This document shows, in pieces, positions 22,584-30,587 of a stretch of 64,000 nt of DNA. A program made the translations under genes and the position numbers. The DNA comes from Paenibacillus soyae (lineage in GTDB: Bacteria > Bacillota > Bacilli > Paenibacillales > Paenibacillaceae). The notes under the pieces are model-generated. The model had not been told where the DNA came from and ran no database searches. It worked only from the letters and a program-made list of their open reading frames with translations. The first letter of the stretch is position 1, and each line of letters starts with the position of its first letter. The stretch lies in NCBI RefSeq assembly GCF_024623455.1, contig NZ_JANIPJ010000016.1, positions 1 to 64,000 on the forward strand, read 5' to 3'.

Positions 22584-25500
22584 ATGACCACAGAACGAAT
22601 AAAAGCAATCCTTACTGCCATGACGCTGGAGGAGAAGGCAAGTCTTTGCTCGGGAGAAAGCTTCTGGACAACGAAAGCGATCGAGCGTCTGGGGATACCT
22701 TCGATCCTGTTGACCGACGGCCCGCATGGCTTGCGCAAGCAAGCCGGCGACGCTGACCACATGGGGCTGAACGAAAGCGTGCCGGCTACCTGCTTCCCGA
22801 CCGCCGCGGGGATGGCCAGCTCCTGGGACCGAGAACTCTTGCGCAAGGTGGGGGAGGCGCTTGGCAAGGAAAGCCAGGCAGAGGGCGTAGGGATCCTGCT
22901 CGGACCCGGCGCTAATATTAAGCGTTCGCCGCTCTGCGGCCGGAACTTCGAATACTTCTCGGAGGATCCTTATTTAACAGGGGAGCTGGCGGCCGCGCAT
23001 ATCGAAGGCGTGCAAAGCCAAGGCGTCGGAACGTCGCTCAAACATTTCGCGGTCAACAATCAGGAGCATCGGCGGATGACGACGGATGCCGTGGTCGACG
23101 AACGTACGCTCCGGGAAATTTATTTGACCGGCTTCGAGATCGCAGTCAAGAAGTCGCAGCCATGGACCGTCATGTCGGCTTACAACCGATTGAACGGCAC
23201 CTATTGCTCCGAGAACGAGACGCTTCTTACCGCCATTCTGAAAGAAGAATGGGGACATGAGGGCTTCGTTGTCTCGGACTGGGGCGCTGTGAACGAGGCC
23301 GCTGCAAGCGTGGCATCAGGAATGGAACTGGAGATGCCATCGAGCCATGGCATCGGCGAGCGTAAAATCATAGCGGCGGTAGAAAGCGGAGAGCTGTCCG
23401 CCCAGGCGCTCGATCGGGCGGTTGCGCGTCTTTTGAACGTCATATTCAAAGCCGTGGATAACCGGAAAGAGGGAGCCGTCTATGACAAGGATGCTCATCA
23501 TCGGCTTGCCCGCGAAATCGCCCGGGAATCGATGGTGCTGCTTAAGAACGACGATCATCTCCTCCCGCTCAGCCCTTCGGGCAAGTTGGCGATAATCGGA
23601 GCGATGGCCGAGCAAGTCCGCTATCAAGGCGGCGGCAGCTCCCACATTAACCCGACGAGACTCGACAGTATCAGGGACGAGATCGGGAAGTCCGCGGGCG
23701 GCGCGGCGATCCTCTATTCGCAAGGCTACTTGCTGGAGAGCGATGCCGGCGACGAAGCACTGCTTAACGAGGCGAAGCGGACGGCGGCCGAGGCCGACAC
23801 GGCGGTGTTGTTCGTCGGCTTGCCCGACCGATACGAATCGGAGGGCTACGATCGCACGCATTTGAACCTGCCTGCCAATCAGATCGAGCTTATCGAACAG
23901 ATCGCTTCCGTTCAGCCGAATATCGTCGTTGTCCTGAGCAATGGCGCGCCTGTCGTCATGCCATGGCTGGGCAAAGCGAAGGCCGTGCTCGAGGCCTACT
24001 TGGGCGGTCAGGCGTTAGGCGGGGCGATCGCCGATCTATTGTTCGGCGAGGCGAACCCATCGGGCAAGCTGGCGGAGACGTTCCCGCAGAGTCTGAGGCA
24101 CAGTCCGTCGCATCCGTTCTTCCCGGGCGAAGGCGACCGCACCGAATACCGCGAAGGGTTGTTCGTCGGCTACCGGTATTACGACGCGAAGGATATCGAG
24201 CCGTTGTTTCCGTTCGGTCATGGCCTCAGCTATACAACCTTCGAGTACTCTGCTCTTCAACTCGACCGAAGCGAGATGACCGACCGTGAGACCGCGCAGG
24301 CGAGCGTCACCGTGAAGAATACGGGGCAGCGCTTCGGCAAGGAAATCGTGCAGCTCTATATCAAGAGTCGGAACGGGAGCGTCATTAGGCCCGAGAAGGA
24401 GCTCAAAGGATTCGCGAAGGTCTCGCTGGAGCCAGGTGAAGAGAAAACCGTTCATTTCACTCTGGACAAACGAAGCTTCGCTTATTACGACGCGGCTCTG
24501 AAGGATTGGCATGCGGAGACGGGCGAATACGAGGTAGCCGTCGGAGGCTCGTCTCGCGAGATTATGCTAAGCGAGGTCGTGACGGTGCGATCCACGACGG
24601 ACATCGTGCCAAGCTTTCATCGCAACACGACGCTGGGCGAGCTGATGGCGAATCCGAAGACGGCGCCGATTCTTGCCCAGCTGCAAGGCATGGCTCCCGA
24701 ATCGGCGGCGCCATCGGATGCCGTCTCCGAAGAAATGATGGGCGCGATGATGAAATATATGCCGCTTAGGGCCTTGCTTGCGTTCTCCGGCGGACAGATG
24801 ACGGAGGAGACGCTCGGCTACTTGCTCAATCAGTTCAATGAAGCCGTTCAGGGCGAAGGAGAACTTCGGAATCGAAGGGAGAGGAATGGAATGTTTAACG
24901 AAAACTCGAAATTAGGCGAGCTTCTGGCAGACTCGAAAGCCGCGGCCGTACTGGAGACGCATCTGCCGGGTATATCCACGAATCCTATGGCCAGCATGGG
25001 AAAAGGTATGTCGCTAAAGCAGCTGTCGGCCATCCCTCAGGCGAATATGCCCGAGGATTTGATTCGCGCAATCGTGGCCGACTTGGCGGTGCTTAACGGA
25101 CAGGCCGATGAGACTGCAGAAGCAGCTGATGAAACGCCGGCAGCCGACTCTCGTCCGAAAGCTTCATTTTCGGCTTCCGGCGAGTCCGTAGCCATCGTAA
25201 CGGGAGCGGGAGGCGGTATCGGACGAGCGTCGTCACTTAAGCTGGCAGAGGCAGGTTTCAAGGTGGTCGTCGTTGACTATAACGCGGCAACCGGCGAGGA
25301 GACGCTGCGACTCATCCGCGAGCAAGGCGGGGAGGGGCTGTTCGTGCAAGCGGACGTATCGAAGAACGAGGACGTCGAACGATACGTTGGCGCGGCGGTC
25401 GAAGCTTACGGACGAATCGATGCTTTCGTGAACAATGCCGGCGTTCTTCAGAAGTTTTCTTTGCTGGAGAACATCGAGCTGTCGGAATACGAACGAATTA

Positions 25501-25928
25501 TGAGCGTCAATGTCCGGGGCGCGTTCCTGGGTCTCAAGCATGTCCTGAAGGTAATGGCGGAGCAAGGGGCCGGCTCGATCATCAATACGGCTTCGACAGC
25601 CGGTCTTCGCGCCGAACACAGCATGGCGGTCTATACCGCAAGCAAACATGCGGTAATCGGATTGACGAAGGCCGCCGCAATCGAATACGTGAAGAAAGGC
25701 GTTAGAGTCAATGCGATTTGTCCGGGCGGCGTAGACACGCCGCTTACGCAAGGCGTTCCCGCGATGATGCAGGACAGCGGCTATATGCCCGAGGAGTTCC
25801 CGAACATGCGCATGGGCCGGTTCGCCGACCCTTCCGAGCTCGCGGAGATGGTCGTATTCCTTGCAAGCGGCAAATCCAGCTACATGACGGGCTCCATCGT
25901 CGCGGTCGACGGCGGGCTGACGCTTTAG
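22584..25928 (+). CDS. GH3 beta-glycosidase fused to a short-chain dehydrogenase/reductase
   Basis: Encodes 1,114 residues in one uninterrupted frame. Residues 1-~660 are a complete GH3 enzyme: LTDGPHGLRK, KHFAVNNQE, catalytic nucleophile D232 in VVSDWGAV, the (alpha/beta) sandwich domain, and a fibronectin-III-like C-terminal domain ending near TGEYEVAVGGSS. Residues ~681-753 and ~773-843 are two LGEL-type helical repeats. Residues ~863-1114 are a full SDR: TGAGGGIG (873-880), NNAG, and the catalytic Y1017/K1021 in YTASK, ending VDGGLTL. The SDR could oxidise or reduce a sugar freed by the GH3 part. An SD-like sequence and ATG at 24891 may also give a free SDR. No signal peptide is present. 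A lost stop codon between two genes is the main alternative history. Confidence 0.9.
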   Translation: MTTERIKAILTAMTLEEKASLCSGESFWTTKAIERLGIPSILLTDGPHGLRKQAGDADHMGLNESVPATCFPTAAGMASSWDRELLRKVGEALGKESQAEGVGILLGPGANIKRSPLCGRNFEYFSEDPYLTGELAAAHIEGVQSQGVGTSLKHFAVNNQEHRRMTTDAVVDERTLREIYLTGFEIAVKKSQPWTVMSAYNRLNGTYCSENETLLTAILKEEWGHEGFVVSDWGAVNEAAASVASGMELEMPSSHGIGERKIIAAVESGELSAQALDRAVARLLNVIFKAVDNRKEGAVYDKDAHHRLAREIARESMVLLKNDDHLLPLSPSGKLAIIGAMAEQVRYQGGGSSHINPTRLDSIRDEIGKSAGGAAILYSQGYLLESDAGDEALLNEAKRTAAEADTAVLFVGLPDRYESEGYDRTHLNLPANQIELIEQIASVQPNIVVVLSNGAPVVMPWLGKAKAVLEAYLGGQALGGAIADLLFGEANPSGKLAETFPQSLRHSPSHPFFPGEGDRTEYREGLFVGYRYYDAKDIEPLFPFGHGLSYTTFEYSALQLDRSEMTDRETAQASVTVKNTGQRFGKEIVQLYIKSRNGSVIRPEKELKGFAKVSLEPGEEKTVHFTLDKRSFAYYDAALKDWHAETGEYEVAVGGSSREIMLSEVVTVRSTTDIVPSFHRNTTLGELMANPKTAPILAQLQGMAPESAAPSDAVSEEMMGAMMKYMPLRALLAFSGGQMTEETLGYLLNQFNEAVQGEGELRNRRERNGMFNENSKLGELLADSKAAAVLETHLPGISTNPMASMGKGMSLKQLSAIPQANMPEDLIRAIVADLAVLNGQADETAEAADETPAADSRPKASFSASGESVAIVTGAGGGIGRASSLKLAEAGFKVVVVDYNAATGEETLRLIREQGGEGLFVQADVSKNEDVERYVGAAVEAYGRIDAFVNNAGVLQKFSLLENIELSEYERIMSVNVRGAFLGLKHVLKVMAEQGAGSIINTASTAGLRAEHSMAVYTASKHAVIGLTKAAAIEYVKKGVRVNAICPGGVDTPLTQGVPAMMQDSGYMPEEFPNMRMGRFADPSELAEMVVFLASGKSSYMTGSIVAVDGGLTL
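24875..24893 (+). promoter_or_regulatory. Internal ribosome-binding site and start codon inside the GH3-SDR gene
   Basis: AAGGGAGAGG (24875-24884) is followed after six bases by an in-frame ATG (24891, codon 770), in the low-complexity linker ELRNRRERNG between the two LGEL repeats. Translation from it would give a 345-residue protein made of one LGEL repeat and the SDR domain. Confidence 0.5.
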
Positions 25929-25938
25929 TCGCAAGGAA

Positions 25939-25985
25939 AAGCGTGAGAGCAGGGTGCTTCCTCCCTGGCTCCCACGCTTTTTGTT
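25939..25985 (+). terminator. Intrinsic terminator of the rhamnoside island
   Basis: AAGCGTG (25939-25945) pairs with CACGCTT (25973-25979), extended by an inner GAGC/GGCTC stem, then TTTTTGTTTT. It closes the GH78-esterase-GH3 operon. Confidence 0.8.
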
Positions 25986-26022
25986 TTCTTCCAGCCTTCG
26001 TGAAAATTGCATGATGAAAATA

Positions 26023-26031
26023 TGTTATAAT
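26023..26031 (+). promoter_or_regulatory. Extended -10 promoter of the dihydrouridine synthase gene
   Basis: TGT-TATAAT (26023-26031) is an extended -10 about 24 bases before the ATG at 26055. The -35 region is weak, as is usual with extended -10 promoters. Confidence 0.6.
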
Positions 26032-26054
26032 GTTGTTTGTTTTAGGGTTATCGT

Positions 26055-27038
26055 ATGCTGACGAGAGGAATGGAATTATTGATTGAAAATTTTTGGAAGG
26101 AATTACCTAAACCGTTTTTTGTACTTGCTCCTATGGAAGATGTAACGAATGTCGTATTTCGTCATGTTGTGAGTAAAGCGGGTAGACCTGATGTTTTTTT
26201 CACTGAGTTTACAAGTACGGAAGGTTACTGTAATCCGGATGCAATATATAGTGAACGCGGGAGATTATACTTTACGGAAGATGAACAGCCGATGGTTGCG
26301 CATATTTGGGGGAATAACCCTGAATATTTCAGGGAAATGAGTATAGGTTTGGCCAAGCTTGGCTTTAAAGGCATTGATATTAATATGGGCTGCCCTGCTC
26401 ATAGCGTCGCAGCTAAAGCTAAGGGGAGCGGACTTATCCTGCAGCCTAAGCTTGCAGCAGATATTATACAGGCGACTAAAGCAGGCGGATTGCCTGTAAG
26501 CGTAAAAACCAGACTTGGCTATACACATGTTGATGAGTGGCGCGAGTGGTTATCACATATATTGCGACAAGATATTGCCAATCTTTCTATTCATCTACGA
26601 ACCAAGAAAGAAATGAGCAAGGTGGCTGCTCATTGGGAGCTTATTCCTGAAATTAAACAGCTTCGCGATCAGATTGCACCCCATACCTTATTAACGATTA
26701 ATGGAGATATAGCTGATCGAAAAACAGGCTTAATGCTGGCAGAACAATATGGAATTGATGGAATTATGATCGGTAGAGGTATATTTAAAGATCCATTTGC
26801 TTTTGAGAAAACGCCTAGAGAGCATAGCAGAGACGAAAAAATGGAGTTATTAAACTACCATATTGATTTATATGATAAATTTGCAACAGAACTAGAACCG
26901 AGACCATTTGTTCATTTGCTTCGTTTTTTCAAGATATATATTCATGGATTTGATAAGGCAGATGAGTTGAAAAATGAGCTCATGCAAACGAAGTCAACAG
27001 ATGAAGTACGTCAAGTGCTACAAAACTTTACTAAATAA
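26055..27038 (+). CDS. dus: tRNA-dihydrouridine synthase
   Basis: Encodes 327 residues (an ATG five codons later, at 26070, is an alternative start). It reduces uridines in tRNA loops using FMN and NADPH. The TIM-barrel pattern is complete: PFFVLAPMEDVTNVVFR at the FMN site, the catalytic Cys in INMGCPAHSVAAK (C113), SVKTRLGY, and the FMN-phosphate motif DGIMIGRGIFKDPF. The gene is visibly more AT-rich and differs in codon choice from the sugar-use genes on both sides, to which it has no functional link. It has its own promoter and terminator. The terminator is an exact copy of the one after sigK, which suggests that it was moved as a unit or that the repeat is mobile. Confidence 0.93.
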   Translation: MLTRGMELLIENFWKELPKPFFVLAPMEDVTNVVFRHVVSKAGRPDVFFTEFTSTEGYCNPDAIYSERGRLYFTEDEQPMVAHIWGNNPEYFREMSIGLAKLGFKGIDINMGCPAHSVAAKAKGSGLILQPKLAADIIQATKAGGLPVSVKTRLGYTHVDEWREWLSHILRQDIANLSIHLRTKKEMSKVAAHWELIPEIKQLRDQIAPHTLLTINGDIADRKTGLMLAEQYGIDGIMIGRGIFKDPFAFEKTPREHSRDEKMELLNYHIDLYDKFATELEPRPFVHLLRFFKIYIHGFDKADELKNELMQTKSTDEVRQVLQNFTK

Positions 27039-27048
27039 TAATATCGTT

Positions 27049-27086
27049 CTTGATGAGAAGCCGGCGATGCCGGCTTTTTCTGTCTG
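27049..27086 (+). terminator. Terminator of dus, second copy of the 38-base repeat
   Basis: AAGCCGGC/GCCGGCTT stem (27058-27076) and T run. All 38 bases equal those at 2948-2985, while the sequences outside differ. Confidence 0.85.
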
Positions 27087-27219
27087 ATTGGGGCTATGAA
27101 ATAGACGATGATAGACCAAACCCTTGTTCGGTATGGCTTTCCGGGGCGCATGATGGATACGATTGTTGTTCATCAAAACGCGTATTTACTATATCATGAA
27201 CCCAAAGGAGGAGTGCTTA

Positions 27220-28764
27220 ATGAACACGTTAACCGTCATGTTTGTGGACGATGAGGTCTTGGCGATTGAACATCTTAAGCGAATGGTCGATTGGGAGAAA
27301 GAGGGATTCAGGGTTGTCGGTGAATCCGCGCGTCCTCTGCAAGCGCTTTCTTTGGTGTCCAGACTAAAGCCCGATCTTATATTCGCAGACATCCGGATGC
27401 CCCATCTGGATGGGATCGAATTCAGCAAGCGCGTATTCGCCTCGGGGCATCGCTGCAGAATTGTTCTTCTTACGGCTTACAAAGAATTCGAGTATGTCAA
27501 AGAAGCGATATCGCTTGGGGTTACCGAGTATCTAATCAAGCACGATCTGGAGCCGGATACCTTACGTAGAGAGTTAGTAAAGGTAAAAGCGGCCATCCAT
27601 GAAGAGCGGAAGAATAACGCGGTATTCATTCGACAATATCTCAAGGAATTGACCAGTGGGAACCGCCCGTCGGAGGAGCTTTCGGCAACGGTTTCGAGAC
27701 AAGAAATCGTAAAGGGCAGGGAGTTCGCCTATGTCATCCTGTCGATTGATGACTATTTTGCGGTTCTGCCGGGAACGAATCGCGAAAGCGAGGATATTCG
27801 GAACGCGGAGCTTCCGCAGCTGCCCATGCACGACGTTGAGATTGCTTACCTAAGGGATGGACGAATCGGTTATTTGTTGTCCGCGAAGCCGGTCGCAAGC
27901 AGACGGGAAGCCGTCGGGCGCTGCGCGGAAGCCGCGTCCGCCCTATGCCGTGCTATAGAGGCTAGCTGTACGAAACAGCGGGTTGTTGCTGCGTATTCCG
28001 CACCGTTCTACAAGCTGGAGGATCTGATGGGAATACACCGCGCAACGATGGAACAGCTTACCGCCGGGATGCTGTTCGACGGAGCGGCAGTCATCGGCCC
28101 GGCTTCGGCCCGAAGGTTGACACTGACCGAGGACCATGCCGCTTTACTCCGCGAGGCATTGGACAAGCTGCAGGAAGGCGATCCGGATTCCGTCGAAGCG
28201 TCTCTAAATGTCTGCTTCGAGAAAGCTGCCCAAACACGGAGCATCTCCTATCTAGCGGATATTTGCGAAGCTCTAACATCCGCTCTAGAAGCCTTACGGT
28301 ACAAACGGGGACTGCCATCGCTGAGCGAGTTACTAAATGAGGAGGCGACTGCCAGGTGGCGGACACTGAAAGGCATCCAAGCTTGGCTGATAACGAAGAT
28401 GGAAGAGACCTTGTCATCTGGTACGAGTCATGGCTACAGCCGCAAAGTCAGAAGCGCCATCGACTATATTGCTGCTCATTTCGCCGAGGATTTGAGCGCG
28501 GATTCGATCTCGATGAACCTGGGCATCAGCGGAGAGCATCTTCGCCATCTGTTCAAGCAGGAAACGGGACAGACATTGCACGACTACATAACCAAGTACC
28601 GAATCGAGAAAGCAAAAACATGGCTTGCGAGCGGACATTACAAGCTCTATGAAATTTCCGATAGGGTCGGATATAAGAGCAGTCACTATTTCAGTAAGGT
28701 ATTCTGTAAAGCCGTCGGCATGTCTCCGCTTGATTATGCCGAAACAAAGGGGGCCAAACAATGA
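27220..28764 (+). CDS. YesN-type response regulator with AraC DNA-binding domain
   Basis: Encodes 514 residues; the ATG at 27220 follows AAAGGAGGAG, so a longer frame from 27163 is rejected. Receiver domain: VDDE at 9-12, phospho-acceptor D57 in ADIRMPHLDG, and a lysine in EYLIKHDLEP. That loop differs slightly from the usual LLKP(I/V) sequence, with His in place of Pro. The C-terminus has an AraC domain (SADSISMNLGISGEHLRHLF, then YEISDRVGYKSSHYFSKVFC and MSPLDY). Its stop overlaps the kinase ATG by four bases. Unlike the other three pairs the regulator comes first and lies directly upstream of the kinase and importer genes. Confidence 0.92.
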   Translation: MNTLTVMFVDDEVLAIEHLKRMVDWEKEGFRVVGESARPLQALSLVSRLKPDLIFADIRMPHLDGIEFSKRVFASGHRCRIVLLTAYKEFEYVKEAISLGVTEYLIKHDLEPDTLRRELVKVKAAIHEERKNNAVFIRQYLKELTSGNRPSEELSATVSRQEIVKGREFAYVILSIDDYFAVLPGTNRESEDIRNAELPQLPMHDVEIAYLRDGRIGYLLSAKPVASRREAVGRCAEAASALCRAIEASCTKQRVVAAYSAPFYKLEDLMGIHRATMEQLTAGMLFDGAAVIGPASARRLTLTEDHAALLREALDKLQEGDPDSVEASLNVCFEKAAQTRSISYLADICEALTSALEALRYKRGLPSLSELLNEEATARWRTLKGIQAWLITKMEETLSSGTSHGYSRKVRSAIDYIAAHFAEDLSADSISMNLGISGEHLRHLFKQETGQTLHDYITKYRIEKAKTWLASGHYKLYEISDRVGYKSSHYFSKVFCKAVGMSPLDYAETKGAKQ

Positions 28765-30494
28765 AAGCGACCATTCGGACAAAAATTATTGGTAGTACGG
28801 TGCTCGTCGTGTCACTGTCGTTAATACTGAGCAGCTATTTTACCTTCTCCTATATGGCGAGGATCGTACGCGAACAGGCGTTGAAGGATAACATGACCAA
28901 GCTTGCCCAGAACTCGTCATCCCTTACCCGCATGCAAGATCGGCTATTCAAAACGGCGGAGACCATCATCGCCGACTCCGATATCAATGCCAATCTCATT
29001 CGCGAGCCCGGAGCGTCCATGGAGGAGGAGTACTTTAATAAAGTTGCCGTGATGAAGCAGCTGCAACGATTTGTTGCCTTGGATTCCAGCCTGCTGAACA
29101 TCATGATCGTCCGTCCCGATAAGGAGGTGTTCTCCAACTACAGCGGTTACGACAGCTATTATGAGTATTACTTGAGAGAAGCGTGGTTTGCTCCTTTCCG
29201 GGACGGCCGGAGCGGTCCGCGGTTTTCCGAGGTTCACAAATTCAGCTATATGAACGGTCCTCAAGATGTCATCAGCTATGTCATCCCGTACCGGAATTGG
29301 GAGGCCCCATCCCATGAGAAGCCTTATTATCTTGTGATGGACGTGAAGCTGGATGAAGTCGGCAAGTTGTTTAAGGAAAGCAGGAAGGATTTCGAACGCA
29401 TCGTGCTGACCGGCAGCGACGGCAGCACGATCTATGATACCGAGACGGCCGCAGTCTCAGAAGCGATGCAACGTTCGGGCGACGCCATTACGATCCGCTA
29501 TGAGGCCATGAGCGAAGGATGGAGTCAAGAAGCATTCATTTCCAAAAGCAAGTTATACGAGAGCATCCGTCCCGTTCTCTTCTTCTACCTCTTAATTGTG
29601 ATAGCCGGACTGCTCTTCATTCTGCTTATCATCCCCACCTTAATCCTAAATTTCACGAAGCCGATCACGGCATTGGCGCGCGCCATGCGTAGAGTATCCG
29701 CAGGTGAATTGCATACCAGCGTGACGATTCGCAGCGGCGACGAAATGCAGGTTCTCGGAGACGGCTTCAACCAAATGGTGCATGAACTCGATACGTGGAT
29801 GAAATCCGCGTTGCGGGAGCAGGAAATGAAGCGGAACATGCAGATCAATTTGCTCCTATCCGAAATCAATCCGCATTTTATTTACAATACGCTCAATACC
29901 ATCATCTATTTATCCCATGCCGAGCGAAGCAAGGATACGATTACGATCACCAGAGCTCTGATCGACATTCTGCAGGATACGATCAAGACCGGCGAGCAGG
30001 CTTTCTTCTCGACGCTGGAAGAGGAGCGCAAACTGGTTGAAAAGTATGTCTGCATCCAGCAGTACCGTTATCCAGGCCGATTTCACATGGAGTGGGACAT
30101 TCCGGAGCCGCTTGGGGCGTGCAGCGTGCTTCGGCTCATGATCCAGCCTCTTGTCGAGAATGCGCTTTTCCACGGTATCTTCGATTTAGAAGAGGAGGGT
30201 GTGATCAAGGTTTTCGCCCTTGTAAGCGAAGGGACGCTGCTGGTAACGGTCTCCGATAACGGAACCGGCTTGGGAGAGAGACCGCCTTCGCTCGATCTTA
30301 AGCGCAGTCCCGTGCACACGGGCCAGACGAAGGGAATCGGTCTAGCCAATATCCGGGAGCGTATCGGCTTTCATTTCGGCGAAGCTTACGGGATTGATTT
30401 TGTTTCCCAGCCTGGCGAAGGTACTTCCGTCACAATACGGATTCCCTGCATCCTCGGCGAGGACATACCGCATAAGCGAATAGCCGGATTGTGA
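28761..30494 (+). CDS. YesM-type membrane sensor histidine kinase
   Basis: Encodes 577 residues, translationally coupled to the regulator by an ATGA overlap. A first membrane helix lies at ~8-28 (IIGSTVLVVSLSLILSSYF), then an external sensing region, a second helix at ~275-297 (FFYLLIVIAGLLFILLIIP), HAMP, and the His_kinase core with H372 in INPHFIYNTLN. The ATPase domain has the VENALFHG and VSDNGTGL motifs. It probably reports on the ligand imported by the ABC system encoded 94 bases downstream. Confidence 0.93.
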   Translation: MKATIRTKIIGSTVLVVSLSLILSSYFTFSYMARIVREQALKDNMTKLAQNSSSLTRMQDRLFKTAETIIADSDINANLIREPGASMEEEYFNKVAVMKQLQRFVALDSSLLNIMIVRPDKEVFSNYSGYDSYYEYYLREAWFAPFRDGRSGPRFSEVHKFSYMNGPQDVISYVIPYRNWEAPSHEKPYYLVMDVKLDEVGKLFKESRKDFERIVLTGSDGSTIYDTETAAVSEAMQRSGDAITIRYEAMSEGWSQEAFISKSKLYESIRPVLFFYLLIVIAGLLFILLIIPTLILNFTKPITALARAMRRVSAGELHTSVTIRSGDEMQVLGDGFNQMVHELDTWMKSALREQEMKRNMQINLLLSEINPHFIYNTLNTIIYLSHAERSKDTITITRALIDILQDTIKTGEQAFFSTLEEERKLVEKYVCIQQYRYPGRFHMEWDIPEPLGACSVLRLMIQPLVENALFHGIFDLEEEGVIKVFALVSEGTLLVTVSDNGTGLGERPPSLDLKRSPVHTGQTKGIGLANIRERIGFHFGEAYGIDFVSQPGEGTSVTIRIPCILGEDIPHKRIAGL

Positions 30495-30587
30495 GCAAAA
30501 TAACCGTTTCGTTTCATTTCTGTTCTTTCGTGAACACGCTATCATGAACTCGTAAGCGATTTCATTCCAATAAATGGAGGGGTTAAG

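Noticed and set aside
28761..28764. Four-base gene overlap as a possible frameshift
   Set aside because: ATGA overlaps are normal translational coupling; both proteins are full length. The same applies at 32937-32940.
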